Shown here: positions 9,154-18,218 of the stretch, one piece after another
How the letters are laid out: the number at the start of each line of letters is the position of its first letter
How positions within the stretch are numbered: position 1 is the stretch's first letter
DNA from: Vibrio sp. 10N
GTDB lineage: Bacteria; Pseudomonadota; Gammaproteobacteria; Enterobacterales; Vibrionaceae
Assembly: GCF_036245475.1 (NCBI RefSeq)
Contig: NZ_BTPM01000002.1
Location: 1,302,001-1,366,000, forward strand
Direction of reading: 5' to 3'
Length of the DNA: 64,000 bases
Notes under the pieces: model-generated
What the model was told of the DNA's origin: nothing
Databases searched by the model: none
The model's input: only the letters and a program-made list of their open reading frames with translations
Position numbers and translations under genes: made by a program

Positions 9154-11049
9154 CTACTTACCACTTAGGATGCGAAGGACATCTTCAACATTAGTGGTAG
9201 ACTTCAAACATTCGACAGCTTCGTCGTCATCAAGTGAATTCGTAATCGCCGTGATAACCTGAATGTGTTCATCACCTTGCGCCGCGATACCAATCACCAT
9301 CTTAGCGACATCATCTTCGTCTTCGCCCCACTGAACACCGTCAGGGAACTGACAGAACACGATACCTGTCTTGTTAACGAACTGTTTTGCTTCAATAGTG
9401 CCGTGAGGTACTGCAATCGACTCACCTAGGTAAGTAGAAACCAACTCTTCACGAGCCAACATGCCTTCCACATATTGCGGTTCTACATAACCAAGTTTTA
9501 CGAGTTGCTCACCAGCAAACTTGATAACTTCTTCTTTGGTCTTCACTTCCATGCCCAAGAAGATATTTTCATTTGATAGCTTAAGCGTTCCTTCTTCATT
9601 GCTTGAGCTAGTGTCTGCTGGTGCTTCAGGCTTTTTTGGCTCAGCACCCGCTTGTTGTGCATTAACCAAGTCTGCAACTAGACCATCGTACAGAGCACCG
9701 TCTAGGAAGTTACCTAGCGAGATGTGGTGTGCATCCGCTGCATGAGTACGAGCACGGTCGGTTAGGTCTTTGTGAGTAATCACAATGTCAGCGCCATCAG
9801 GTAAGTTGTTGATCGCAAGGTTAGTCACTTCAATGCCAAGGCCTGCTGCTTCTACTTTTTTACGAAGCATGCTTGCACCCATTGCACTTGAGCCCATACC
9901 CGCGTCACACGCTACGATGATTTTGCGCACTGTCGCTAGTTCCAGAGCTGCACCAGCTTGACCTTTAGAAGCCGCTTTCATGTTCGCCATTTGGCTTGCT
10001 GCTTTTTCTAGTGACTCTTCTTCATCGTCTTGTTTAGACGTTTTCATTAGTAGAGACGCTACAAAGAAAGTTACCGTCGCAGAAGCAATGACTGACAGAA
10101 TCACACCAACAAATGCAGACTTAGGTGTCATCAGTAGAATCGCGAAGATAGAACCTGGTGATGCCGGAGATACTAGACCTGCATCGAACATAGTTAGAGT
10201 GAACACACCTGTCATACCACCAGCAATAACAGCGATGATTAGACGTGGGTTCATCAGAACGTATGGGAAGTAGATTTCGTGGATACCACCGAAGAAGTGG
10301 ATAATCGCTGCACCCGGAGCTGACTCTTTTGCATTACCACGACCGAAGAACATGTAAGCAAGTAGAAGACCTAGACCAGGACCTGGGTTTGCTTCAATCA
10401 AGAAGAAGATAGATTTACCCATCTCTTCTGCTTGTTGGATACCCAGTGGTGAGAAGATACCGTGGTTGATTGCGTTATTTAGGAATAGAATTTTCGCAGG
10501 TTCAACAAAGATAGAAGTAAGAGGCAGAAGACCTGCGCTAACCATCATGCCAACACCAGCTGCTAGCGCAGTTGATAGCACTTTCACTGCTGGACCAATC
10601 ACAAGGAAAGCAAGGATGGCACAAAGCATACCAACGATACCGGCAGAGAAGTTGTTCACCAACATCTCGAAGCCGCTCTTCACTTTGCCTTCAACCGCTT
10701 GGTCGAATTTCTTAATTGCTAGACCGCCTAGAGGACCAACAATCATCGCCCCCATAAACATTGGGATGTCAGTACCAACAATCACTCCCATTGTGGTGAT
10801 TGCACCAACAACCGCACCGCGATCGCCAGCGACCATCTTACCACCCGTGTAACCAATCAGCAGTGGCAGAAGGTAAGTGATCATAGGGCCAACCATTGAA
10901 CCTAATGTTTCATTAGGGATCCATCCGGTTGGAATAAATAGTGCCGTAATCAAACCCCAAGCGATAAATGCACCAATGTTTGGCATTACCATGTTGGAGA
11001 GGAAACGACCAAAGTTTTGTACTTTGATTTTTGCTTCAGGAGATAGCAT
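9154..11049 (-). CDS. mtlA: PTS mannitol transporter EIICBA
   Basis: Inner-membrane phosphotransferase permease that imports mannitol as mannitol-1-phosphate. Start ATG 11049 (GAGG upstream) gives MLSPEAKIKVQNFGRFLSNM and 631 aa, close to E. coli MtlA. A longer frame upstream (to 11193) overlaps the CRP-site region and is not favoured. Domains: membrane EIIC about 1-335; EIIB with phospho-Cys at about residue 381 (CDAGMGSSAMG); a Pro/Glu-rich linker; EIIA with active His at about 549 (VPHGT). First gene of the mtlADR operon. Confidence 0.97.
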   Translation of the reverse strand: MLSPEAKIKVQNFGRFLSNMVMPNIGAFIAWGLITALFIPTGWIPNETLGSMVGPMITYLLPLLIGYTGGKMVAGDRGAVVGAITTMGVIVGTDIPMFMGAMIVGPLGGLAIKKFDQAVEGKVKSGFEMLVNNFSAGIVGMLCAILAFLVIGPAVKVLSTALAAGVGMMVSAGLLPLTSIFVEPAKILFLNNAINHGIFSPLGIQQAEEMGKSIFFLIEANPGPGLGLLLAYMFFGRGNAKESAPGAAIIHFFGGIHEIYFPYVLMNPRLIIAVIAGGMTGVFTLTMFDAGLVSPASPGSIFAILLMTPKSAFVGVILSVIASATVTFFVASLLMKTSKQDDEEESLEKAASQMANMKAASKGQAGAALELATVRKIIVACDAGMGSSAMGASMLRKKVEAAGLGIEVTNLAINNLPDGADIVITHKDLTDRARTHAADAHHISLGNFLDGALYDGLVADLVNAQQAGAEPKKPEAPADTSSSNEEGTLKLSNENIFLGMEVKTKEEVIKFAGEQLVKLGYVEPQYVEGMLAREELVSTYLGESIAVPHGTIEAKQFVNKTGIVFCQFPDGVQWGEDEDDVAKMVIGIAAQGDEHIQVITAITNSLDDDEAVECLKSTTNVEDVLRILSGK

Positions 11050-11157
11050 AAGGTCAGCCTCGTTATCAGAAAATGTGTCCAATGGACTAAAATGTTTATT
11101 CAAAAGTCCATTAAAAAGTAACACAGGATTTCCAAAAGTCAGCATAACGCCCCTTTT

Positions 11158-11350
11158 TGTGACATGCATCACTACCAATGGCAACCCGGGCAAAAATAAG
11201 AGTGATCAACTTCACATTATTTGGCCGTTAATAAATTACACAGCAACTTTGTTGAGAATAAATTTCATTCACTGGTGACTTTGATCACCTTTTAATACCA
11301 AGACACCCACAAATAGTTAGTGATGTAAATCACATATTATGTAAATCACA
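11158..11350 (-). promoter_or_regulatory. Cluster of CRP-like sites upstream of mtlA
   Basis: Four sites fit the TGTGA-N6-TCACA pattern well: 11158-11173 (TGTGA/TCACT), 11211-11226 (AGTGA/TCACA), 11274-11289 (GGTGA/TCACC) and 11319-11334 (AGTGA/TCACA). A degenerate fifth at 11335-11350 repeats TGTAAATCACA. E. coli mtlA is also known for multiple CRP sites. The farthest sites could also serve the divergent HAD gene at 11516. Confidence 0.75.
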
Positions 11351-11515
11351 GCACTCAAACCCATTCAATAGAACTATCTACGACTACAATTCGAGCAATA
11401 AGTCGACTAAACAGCCTTAATTTGTAATTAAATTACAGTTTTGACATTTCAATTTCAAAGGACTTCTGACAAAGTAACGAGATTAAAATAACGTGAAACA
11501 AAAAGGAGCATGGCA

Positions 11516-12175
11516 ATGTTCAAAGCACTACTGTTCGATATGGATGGGCTCATTTTTGACACAGAAGCGGTATACAAAGTTAGCTGGCAGTATGCCGCCG
11601 AAACAATGGGGTTTGATTTAACCGACGAGTTTTATCAGCGGTTTATTGGGGTTCAAGACCCGGACTGTGAAAGAATGCTCGCAGAACATTTTGGGGAAGG
11701 CTTTGACCTAGCTGAATACAAAACAATCCGAGACACGTATTACCACAAAGTTCGTAAAGCTGGAGTTGCGTTTAAAGAGGGTTTCCACACACTATTTACC
11801 GAAGCCAAAGCCCAACAACTGACACTCGCACTCGTTACTTCATCTGCCCTAACTGAGACCAAATTAAACTTTAGCAATACCGACTACCTAAACCAGTTCG
11901 ATCTTGTTATCACAGCAGAAGATGTCGCCAACGGCAAACCGGAGCCAGATTGCTACATCATGGCCTATGAGAGACTTGGACTGACGGCTAAAGATTGCTT
12001 GGTACTTGAGGACTCAAACAATGGGATGCGTTCTGGTAAAGCTGCCGGATGCTACGCCGCGATGATTCCCGACATAGTGTCGCCACAGAAAGACGTGGTA
12101 GAAAGTGCCGACTATATCTTTGATTCACTTGACCAAGTGACCGCATTACTAAAATCAGCAACAGTCATGCCATAA
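11516..12175 (+). CDS. HAD-family hydrolase (beta-phosphoglucomutase-like)
   Basis: Haloacid-dehalogenase superfamily phosphatase of 219 aa. Motif I is FDMDGLIFDTE near the N terminus with a helical cap after it, motif II is VTSSA, and motifs III/IV are GKPEPDCY and LEDSNNGMRSG. ATG 11516 was chosen because AGGAG (11504-11508) sits seven bases upstream; the ATG at 11510 is only one base from AGGAG. Divergent from mtlA and sharing its CRP-rich upstream region, so a role on a sugar or polyol phosphate is plausible but not shown. An intrinsic terminator follows directly. Confidence 0.9.
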   Translation: MFKALLFDMDGLIFDTEAVYKVSWQYAAETMGFDLTDEFYQRFIGVQDPDCERMLAEHFGEGFDLAEYKTIRDTYYHKVRKAGVAFKEGFHTLFTEAKAQQLTLALVTSSALTETKLNFSNTDYLNQFDLVITAEDVANGKPEPDCYIMAYERLGLTAKDCLVLEDSNNGMRSGKAAGCYAAMIPDIVSPQKDVVESADYIFDSLDQVTALLKSATVMP

Positions 12176-12180
12176 ACAAT

Positions 12181-12217
12181 AAAGCCCTGAACTATCAACG
12201 ACAGTTCAGGGCTTTTT
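12181..12217. terminator. Bidirectional intrinsic terminator
   Basis: AAAGCCCTGAACT pairs with AGTTCAGGGCTTT around a short loop, with T-runs on both sides. It lies between the HAD gene (+) and scrB (-). Confidence 0.9.
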
Positions 12218-12235
12218 AATATACAGTGGCAATAA

Positions 12236-13873
12236 CTAGCTAACTATGAATGGGGCACTTGCTGCGCTTAGAGGGAAAAGCTCAAAGTTTGCTAAACCAC
12301 CAACAAGCTCAATGGCTGTTGCATCTTTATCGGTAAACACTCGACTCGTCAGTACTTGCTCACCACCATTAACAAAGATCTCCAATGAGGACTCATCAGA
12401 TAGAATACGCAATGCCACTTTATCACTCGTTAAAGCTACTTCACGCTGTGTGTCTCCTTCGCGGATCAAGGTGTGAGTTCTATCTAAAAGCAATGTACGA
12501 GTTGCTTCATCTAATCGAATCGAAACGTACTGGCCTTCTTTAGCGTGTAACCTCAACTCGCTTCCCCACTCTAGCTCAACACTCATATCAAACGCTTTAT
12601 TGTTAAGTTGCTGATAGCTGGTGTTATCAAGGCTAAAACATTGTTTGTCTTGATACAAAGTCTCTATTTCCGCAATTGGCATTTGAGTCAATCGACCACC
12701 TTTGTTGCTAAGTTCACGCAACGCGGTCAATTGATGCACCCAACCATTATCTGTGGAAGGATGATCGATTTCATCTGGCAATCCCATCCAGCCCGAAAGG
12801 ACGCGTCGACCATCGACGGTTAACAGGGTTTGCGGCGCGTAAAAGTCAAAACCTTTGTCGAGATTTCCAAATTCAGACAAGGTGATTTTACCTTCTTCAT
12901 CTAACTCCGCTTTGGTATAGCCGTTATGATGAGGAATCGTATGAACAGCACTTTCCGATTCAATACCCTGAGGTCCAACAACAGCAAAATGCTCTCCACC
13001 CAGTTCAAACAGATCCGGGCACTCCCACATATAGCCAAAATCACCCATCTCATCACCGCATAGGGCAACAAACTCCCATTCAACAAGATCCTGCGAACGA
13101 TAAACGGCTAATCGACCTTTTAGATCTGTGGTTTGAGCACCGAGTAACATCAGCCAATAGTCGCCATGTCGAACAATTTTTGGATCGCGAATATGCGGCG
13201 TGACACCGTCAGGTAGCTCAGGAATAACTGGGCCCAATTTCTTGAAGTGGATACCGTCATCGGAGACTGCCAAGCACTGGGTGGTATGGCGATCGCGTTG
13301 ATTGCCAATTCGGGTGTTGCCCGTATAGAACAACATCAATTGTTCACCCTGGCTCAATGCATGACCCGAAAACACTCCATGACTGTCGAACCAATCTGAT
13401 GGTGTTAACGCCAGCGGTTGCCAATCCCAATTGATCAAATCACGACTTGTTAGATGCGCCCAGTATTTATCTTTATGAACACAGCCGTGTGGGTACCACT
13501 GATAGAAAAGATGATATTGCCCCTGATGATAAATAAAGCCGTTTGGGTCATTCAACAATCCTCTAGGAGGTGAAACGTGCCAAGTAGGGCGATGTTCACA
13601 AGCTGCTGGCTGACTTGACTCAACAGCGAGTAGCTTTTGCTGCTCCGCAATCACACAGCCAAATTCTAGTAAACTTGCCTCATCAAAATTATCTGGCATG
13701 GAGAACGTGAGTTGTGGCTTCCCCAGCACCTCCTCTAAGCTGTAGGGTGGCAAAGAGTCATGAATAAGCGCTAGGTCATTCACTTCAATCACCAACTGTT
13801 TGTTGGGGGATAACACACGCGTGATATTGGCTTGACCACCGAGCATTGTTACAAGATCGCTAACTGAGAACAT
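12236..13873 (-). CDS. scrB: Sucrose-6-phosphate hydrolase (GH32) with EIIB-like N-terminal extension
   Basis: Cleaves sucrose-6-phosphate, delivered by ScrA, to glucose-6-phosphate and fructose. GH32 signatures: LNDPNG with the nucleophile Asp at about residue 109, IRDPKIV, and WECPDLF with the acid/base Glu; a C-terminal beta-sandwich follows (about 400-545). The protein is 545 aa, longer than classical ScrB (about 470-485). The extra N-terminal 90 residues (VSDLVTMLGGQANITRVL, then LVIEVND) resemble a PTS EIIB domain, but the phosphorylated Cys motif CATRLR is replaced by SPNKQ. A ScrR-type operator lies 36 bp upstream of the start. The enzyme call is firm; the origin of the extension is inferred. 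Confidence 0.93.
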   Translation of the reverse strand: MFSVSDLVTMLGGQANITRVLSPNKQLVIEVNDLALIHDSLPPYSLEEVLGKPQLTFSMPDNFDEASLLEFGCVIAEQQKLLAVESSQPAACEHRPTWHVSPPRGLLNDPNGFIYHQGQYHLFYQWYPHGCVHKDKYWAHLTSRDLINWDWQPLALTPSDWFDSHGVFSGHALSQGEQLMLFYTGNTRIGNQRDRHTTQCLAVSDDGIHFKKLGPVIPELPDGVTPHIRDPKIVRHGDYWLMLLGAQTTDLKGRLAVYRSQDLVEWEFVALCGDEMGDFGYMWECPDLFELGGEHFAVVGPQGIESESAVHTIPHHNGYTKAELDEEGKITLSEFGNLDKGFDFYAPQTLLTVDGRRVLSGWMGLPDEIDHPSTDNGWVHQLTALRELSNKGGRLTQMPIAEIETLYQDKQCFSLDNTSYQQLNNKAFDMSVELEWGSELRLHAKEGQYVSIRLDEATRTLLLDRTHTLIREGDTQREVALTSDKVALRILSDESSLEIFVNGGEQVLTSRVFTDKDATAIELVGGLANFELFPLSAASAPFIVS

Positions 13874-13908
13874 GTTGGCTAATCACCTTAATACTGAGAA
13901 TTCTTTTC

Positions 13909-13923
13909 TGGGAACGTTTGCAA
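13909..13923. promoter_or_regulatory. ScrR operator in the scrB promoter
   Basis: TGGGAACGTTTGCAA, with an AACGTT core typical of LacI-family operators. It is the exact reverse complement of the scrA-side site at 15283-15297. Confidence 0.8.
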
Positions 13924-13977
13924 TACTAGTTACAAAACCGAACTGATACAAGAGCATTCATGGTGAGCAGCTGGTTT

Positions 13978-13993
13978 TGTGACCTGAAACACA
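13978..13993. promoter_or_regulatory. Possible CRP site upstream of scrB
   Basis: TGTGA-CCTGAA-ACACA fits the CRP spacing with one off-consensus base in the right half. It lies about 105 bp upstream of the scrB start. Confidence 0.4.
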
Positions 13994-14068
13994 TCCTGTC
14001 CCCCAACTCATAGTAACGCAAATATCTAGGCAAAGAGGCGGTAGTGCTGTCAATTGAGGGGTAAGCAA

Positions 14069-15058
14069 CTAGCAGGTTTCACGATCGATAGTTTGGAAAG
14101 TAAGAACAATTTTACTCATCATAGCAGGTTCACCACTAAGCAAATCCATCAGTAGCTTCGCGGCACTTTCACCTGCCTTATCAAAAGGATAGTTAAAAGT
14201 AGAAATACTTGGTGACGACACAGAGCCAAGCTCATCATTACCCACCCCTAGCACTTTAATATCCGAACCGGCAGTCAAGCCAAGTTCTTGAATCGCCTTT
14301 ACCGCTCCAATCGCAATGCGGTCGGTCGCACAAAACACGCCATCTAAGTCGGCATGCTCGGCCAACAGTTGTTTCGCTTGTTGATAGCCCGACTCAATCG
14401 TAAATTCACCGCGACTATGAAATAGTGGCTCTCCTTTACGTTTAAATTGCAGCGCTTGCTCAAGGCCTTGGTAACGAAGTTTATCCACCGCAATATCTGA
14501 ACTGGCCACTCCGATAAAGCCAATATGACTACAACCCGATGATATTAAACGATTTCCAGCCTCAAATCCGACTCGAAAATCATCATGTACAATACTCGGA
14601 ATATTAAACAAAGAGCCATCCTGACCCACCAGCACCACAGGTGCAGCGGACTGCAAAATCACCTCAACCAACTCTTCGTCTAAGTGGGTTGCATACAAGA
14701 TGATACCCTCGACACGCTTTTGGTTAAAAAGACGGATGAACTCAATTTCTTTTTGAAAAGATTGCTGCGTACTGGCAAGCAATACCTGCTTACCTGCATT
14801 ATCGAACACACGACTTAAACCGTCGACCCCTTGTGAGGTGGCGCTTGACGCGACCCTTGGGACAATCACCCCAATCAAATTGGTCTTTTGTGACTTAAGT
14901 TCCTTCGCCACTAGGTTTGTTTGATAGCCCAGCTCATCAATGGCCTTTTGAACCTTATCTTTTGTCGCTTGCTTTACCCCATACTCGTTGTTCACAACTC
15001 GAGATACAGTAGATTTGGAAACGCCAGCGAGTTTAGCGACATCATGTAAGCTTGCCAT
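14069..15058 (-). CDS. scrR: LacI-family sucrose operon repressor
   Basis: Standard LacI/GalR architecture, 329 aa. The N-terminal helix-turn-helix and hinge (residues about 3-55: LHDVAKLAGVSKSTVSRVVN, hinge about 48-58) is followed by a periplasmic-binding-protein-like sensor domain (IGVIVPR, GVFCATDRIAIGA). Placed between scrB and scrA, with matching operators before scrB, before its own start and before scrA. This supports autoregulation and control of sucrose uptake and cleavage. The inducer is probably sucrose-6-phosphate or fructose (family knowledge). Confidence 0.92.
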   Translation of the reverse strand: MASLHDVAKLAGVSKSTVSRVVNNEYGVKQATKDKVQKAIDELGYQTNLVAKELKSQKTNLIGVIVPRVASSATSQGVDGLSRVFDNAGKQVLLASTQQSFQKEIEFIRLFNQKRVEGIILYATHLDEELVEVILQSAAPVVLVGQDGSLFNIPSIVHDDFRVGFEAGNRLISSGCSHIGFIGVASSDIAVDKLRYQGLEQALQFKRKGEPLFHSRGEFTIESGYQQAKQLLAEHADLDGVFCATDRIAIGAVKAIQELGLTAGSDIKVLGVGNDELGSVSSPSISTFNYPFDKAGESAAKLLMDLLSGEPAMMSKIVLTFQTIDRETC

Positions 15059-15079
15059 GGGGTAAATGTCCGATATTTA

Positions 15080-15094
15080 TGGGAATGTTTGCAA
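15080..15094. promoter_or_regulatory. ScrR operator in the scrR promoter
   Basis: TGGGAATGTTTGCAA differs from the scrB operator at one base (AATGTT core), 22 bp upstream of the scrR start. Consistent with weaker autoregulation. Confidence 0.7.
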
Positions 15095-15282
15095 AGAATA
15101 CCATGAAAAATGGCTCCTGAATAAGCCTAACTGCCAATCAACAACTTGCTTATTGACTCATTTCGCCCAAAATTCTTACAGAGCGCACACTCTTATCGAG
15201 CCTTACGAGGCAAGAGATGATCGTAATCACATTGTGGGACTTTATCTTTTGACTCTAATTCGAACATGCTTATGATTCGATC

Positions 15283-15297
15283 TTGCAAACGTTCCCA
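15283..15297. promoter_or_regulatory. ScrR operator in the scrA promoter
   Basis: TTGCAAACGTTCCCA, the exact inverted copy of the scrB operator, 71 bp upstream of the scrA start. Confidence 0.8.
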
Positions 15298-15368
15298 AAA
15301 ATGTATTCAACACACGTTATTGAGAACAACATTAGATAATAACGCACAAAATGTAACCGGAGCTCGTT

Positions 15369-16814
15369 ATGAACTATCCAGTCATAGCCAAACAACTACT
15401 CGCGCTGCTTGGGGGAAAGGACAACCTCTCTGCCTTGGCACACTGCGCTACTCGCTTACGCCTCGCTGTAAAAGATGAATCGCTGATCCAAGAAAAAGCC
15501 ATCGACGATCTAGAAGGCGTGAAAGGACAGTTCAAAGTCGCTGGTCAGTATCAGATCATTTTCGGCTCTGGCATCGTTAACCAAGTTTACGCAGAACTCG
15601 CTAAACTGACTGGCATGTCTGAAATGTCCACCAAGGACGTGGCTTCTGCGGGTGCCCAAAAGCAAAACTTACTGCAGCGAGCAGTAAAGGGCTTGTCGGA
15701 CATCTTTGTTCCTATCATCCCTGCCATTGTGGCCGGCGGTCTATTGATGGGTATCTTTAACCTGCTGACCGCACCTGGCCTGTTTATTGAAGGGCAGTCG
15801 CTGATTGAAGCCAACCCAGGCCTTGCCGATCTGGCCAGCATGATTAACACTTTTGCGAACGCACCATTTGTTTACTTACCTGTTTTGCTCGCATTCTCAG
15901 CTTCGAAGAAATTTGGCGGTAACCCGTTCCTTGGCGCAGCTCTTGGTATGTTGATGGTTCACCCAGACCTACTTAACGGCTGGGGCTTTGGCGGCGCAGC
16001 GGTATCGGGCACGATCCCAACTTGGAACATCTTAGGCTTTGAGATCCAAAAAGTCGGTTACCAAGGATCCGTGTTACCTGTGCTCGTGTCCGCGTTCATC
16101 CTTGCTAAAGTGGAAAATGGTCTGCGCAAGTTTATTCCATCTGTATTAGATAACTTACTAACGCCGATGCTTGCCATCTTTATCACTGGCTTCTTAACCT
16201 TTACGGTTGTCGGTCCATTCACTCGTGATATTGGCTTCCTACTTGGTGATGGTCTTAACTGGCTATATGACTCAGCAGGTTTTGTCGGTGGTGCGCTATT
16301 TGGCTTCATCTACGCACCGTTTGTTATTACTGGTATGCACCACAGCTTTATTGCTATCGAGACCCAGCTTCTGGCCGATATCGCAATCACCGGTGGTACG
16401 TTCATTTTCCCTATCGCGGCAATGTCTAACATTGCGCAGGGCGGTGCAGCACTAGCGGTAGGCTTTACCACTAAAGATATCAAGCTTAAAGGGATTGCCA
16501 TGCCTTCTGGCGTGACAGCGCTATTGGGTATCACAGAGCCAGCAATGTTTGGTGTTAACCTAAAACTGCGCTACCCGTTCATCGCCGCTATCATCGGTGC
16601 GGCAATCTCAAGTGCTTTCATCACTATGTTTAACGTGAAAGCACAAGCACTAGGCGCAGCTGGTCTGCCAGGTATCATCTCAATTCGTCCAGAGAACATC
16701 GGCTACTACATCGCAGGTATGGCAATGTCTTTCGCTATCGCGTTTGGTCTGACGATTGTTCTAGGTATGCGCAACAAGCAAACCGCTGGCAATCAAACCG
16801 AGGCGTCGGCTTAG
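15369..16814 (+). CDS. scrA: PTS sucrose transporter EIIBC
   Basis: Inner-membrane permease that imports and phosphorylates sucrose to sucrose-6-phosphate. The N-terminal EIIB domain (about 1-85) has LLALLGGKDNL and the phospho-Cys motif CATRLRL (Cys 26). The EIIC membrane domain (about 110-470) has the typical IPAIVAGGLLMG and GITEPAMFGVNLK motifs. No EIIA domain is fused, so an EIIA from elsewhere, probably the glucose type, must serve it. GGAG lies seven bases before ATG. No fructokinase or sucrose porin gene is adjacent. Confidence 0.96.
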   Translation: MNYPVIAKQLLALLGGKDNLSALAHCATRLRLAVKDESLIQEKAIDDLEGVKGQFKVAGQYQIIFGSGIVNQVYAELAKLTGMSEMSTKDVASAGAQKQNLLQRAVKGLSDIFVPIIPAIVAGGLLMGIFNLLTAPGLFIEGQSLIEANPGLADLASMINTFANAPFVYLPVLLAFSASKKFGGNPFLGAALGMLMVHPDLLNGWGFGGAAVSGTIPTWNILGFEIQKVGYQGSVLPVLVSAFILAKVENGLRKFIPSVLDNLLTPMLAIFITGFLTFTVVGPFTRDIGFLLGDGLNWLYDSAGFVGGALFGFIYAPFVITGMHHSFIAIETQLLADIAITGGTFIFPIAAMSNIAQGGAALAVGFTTKDIKLKGIAMPSGVTALLGITEPAMFGVNLKLRYPFIAAIIGAAISSAFITMFNVKAQALGAAGLPGIISIRPENIGYYIAGMAMSFAIAFGLTIVLGMRNKQTAGNQTEASA

Positions 16815-16856
16815 TAATCTCCTATTTGCCCTGTAAAGATAGACCCCCTACTACCC

Positions 16857-16890
16857 CAAAGGCTCACACATTGTGAGCCTTTTCTTCTTC
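16857..16890 (+). terminator. Intrinsic terminator of scrA
   Basis: AAGGCTCACA pairs with TGTGAGCCTT and runs into TTTTCTTCTT. The hairpin overlaps the last codons of the convergent metallo-hydrolase gene, whose TGA stop is inside the stem. Confidence 0.8.
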
Positions 16891-17925
16891 CCACCAGCGC
16901 TCTTGGTTACTCACTTCCAACTCACTAAGTAACACCTTTTCGCCAATCTTGGGACATAGGAAATCGACTCCCAAACGCTTTGCTTCTTTCTCCGCTCTCA
17001 GCAGCGGGTCATTCCAAACATGGAAAGAGAGATCAAACGTAGTGTTGTGGATAGGCAGCATCACCGCCCCTTGGACATCCAAGTGCGCTTGAACACTTTG
17101 CTCTGGAAACATATGAATGTCAGCCCAATTCTCATCGTAGGCTCCGGTTTCCATAAGCGTCAGATCAAAAGGTCCGTAACGCTCACCAATTTGCTTGAAT
17201 CCGTCGAAATACCCCGAATCACCACTGAAATAGATCTTAGATCCTTGCCCTAAAATAGCCCAGCTTCCCCACAGTGAACTGTCGCGCTGTTTAAACGAGC
17301 GCCCGGAAAAATGCTGCGTCGGCGCAAATGCGAACCGAACCCCACTCACCACCATCGACTGCCACCAATCAAACTCAACGATCTTGTCATCTGGTACGCC
17401 CCACTCTATCAAATGACTCGCCACACATTTCGGCACCAAAAACGCGCCGACCTTGCTGTGAAGCTGTTTGATGGTTTGCTTATCCAAATGGTCGTAATGA
17501 TCGTGACTTATCAAGCACACATCGATGAATGGCAAGTCACTCACCGAAATAGGTAAATGGTGATAACGCTTAGGGCCAGCCCATTCTAGCGGAGAAGCTC
17601 GATTGCCCAATACAGGATCAGTCAAGATGGAGAGCTTATCGACTTTCATAAGTACTGAAGAATGCCCTAACCGGTAGACGCAATCGCGGGTCTCCGCACT
17701 TACCGCCTGAGAACACATGGTTTCCACCGGAATATCCGGAACTTGAAAATTTAGGATTTTATCGAGATTGAGATAGGAGCGTAATGTCGTGATCGTATCT
17801 TTCAACGTCGGGTTATAAAGGGTTTCGGAGTTGGTAAACCGTTGAGGTGTAGTGCTATTGAACTTAGTGTCCGAGAGAAGCGGTAATAGTCGAGTCTTTA
17901 CATTCCTTGCTAGCGACGCAGGCAT
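16864..17925 (-). CDS. MBL-fold metallo-hydrolase (NAPE-PLD/UlaG-like)
   Basis: Metallo-beta-lactamase-fold hydrolase of 353 aa. Zinc ligands are visible as HDHYDHLD (about residues 140-147), with a later GDSGYF Asp and the HNTTFDLS His. The arrangement RLGHSSVLM...LTDPVLGNRASP is typical of the N-acyl-phosphatidylethanolamine phospholipase D-like branch and of UlaG-like lactonases. No signal peptide is obvious. Its substrate cannot be read from the sequence. It is convergent with scrA and divergent from the T6SS effector gene. Confidence 0.85.
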   Translation of the reverse strand: MPASLARNVKTRLLPLLSDTKFNSTTPQRFTNSETLYNPTLKDTITTLRSYLNLDKILNFQVPDIPVETMCSQAVSAETRDCVYRLGHSSVLMKVDKLSILTDPVLGNRASPLEWAGPKRYHHLPISVSDLPFIDVCLISHDHYDHLDKQTIKQLHSKVGAFLVPKCVASHLIEWGVPDDKIVEFDWWQSMVVSGVRFAFAPTQHFSGRSFKQRDSSLWGSWAILGQGSKIYFSGDSGYFDGFKQIGERYGPFDLTLMETGAYDENWADIHMFPEQSVQAHLDVQGAVMLPIHNTTFDLSFHVWNDPLLRAEKEAKRLGVDFLCPKIGEKVLLSELEVSNQERWWEEEKAHNV

Positions 17926-18079
17926 AGTGAGCTTCCTATTGAGTCATTGTGCTCCACCAGTGTTGCGAGTTTAAGTGACACTTCAATGCCAATTTGACGA
18001 AAGCTATATGTCGATAACATGAAGATACTGACACATTTAATGCCATAAGCTTGCGTTCAAGCTTTGCAGAAAATGAATC

Positions 18080-18218
18080 AAAAGTACTAGTCCCTAAGAG
18101 GCGCTTCGCACTTTATGCAACCTAAGTTATATGGCTACCTACACCGTGCTAGCATCGCTCGATATTTAGTCTATTTTAGAGTTCGAAATGGGAAAGCCCG
18201 CCGCGCGAATCGGTGACC
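18080..18218 (+). repeat. Effector upstream region and 5' end, duplicated at about 24278-24410
   Basis: The stretch from AAAGTACTAGTCCCTAAGAG through the first codons of the effector recurs at 24278-24410 with scattered substitutions. The copy includes about 105 bp of upstream sequence, so a promoter was duplicated with the gene. Confidence 0.85.

Noticed and set aside
11193..11193. Upstream start of mtlA giving 679 aa
   Set aside because: The extra 48 residues overlap the regulatory region, and the internal start matches family length and has GAGG.
10877..11278. 133-codon plus-strand frame antisense to mtlA
   Set aside because: It overlaps the mtlA coding start and the CRP sites, lacks a ribosome site, and has no recognisable protein features.
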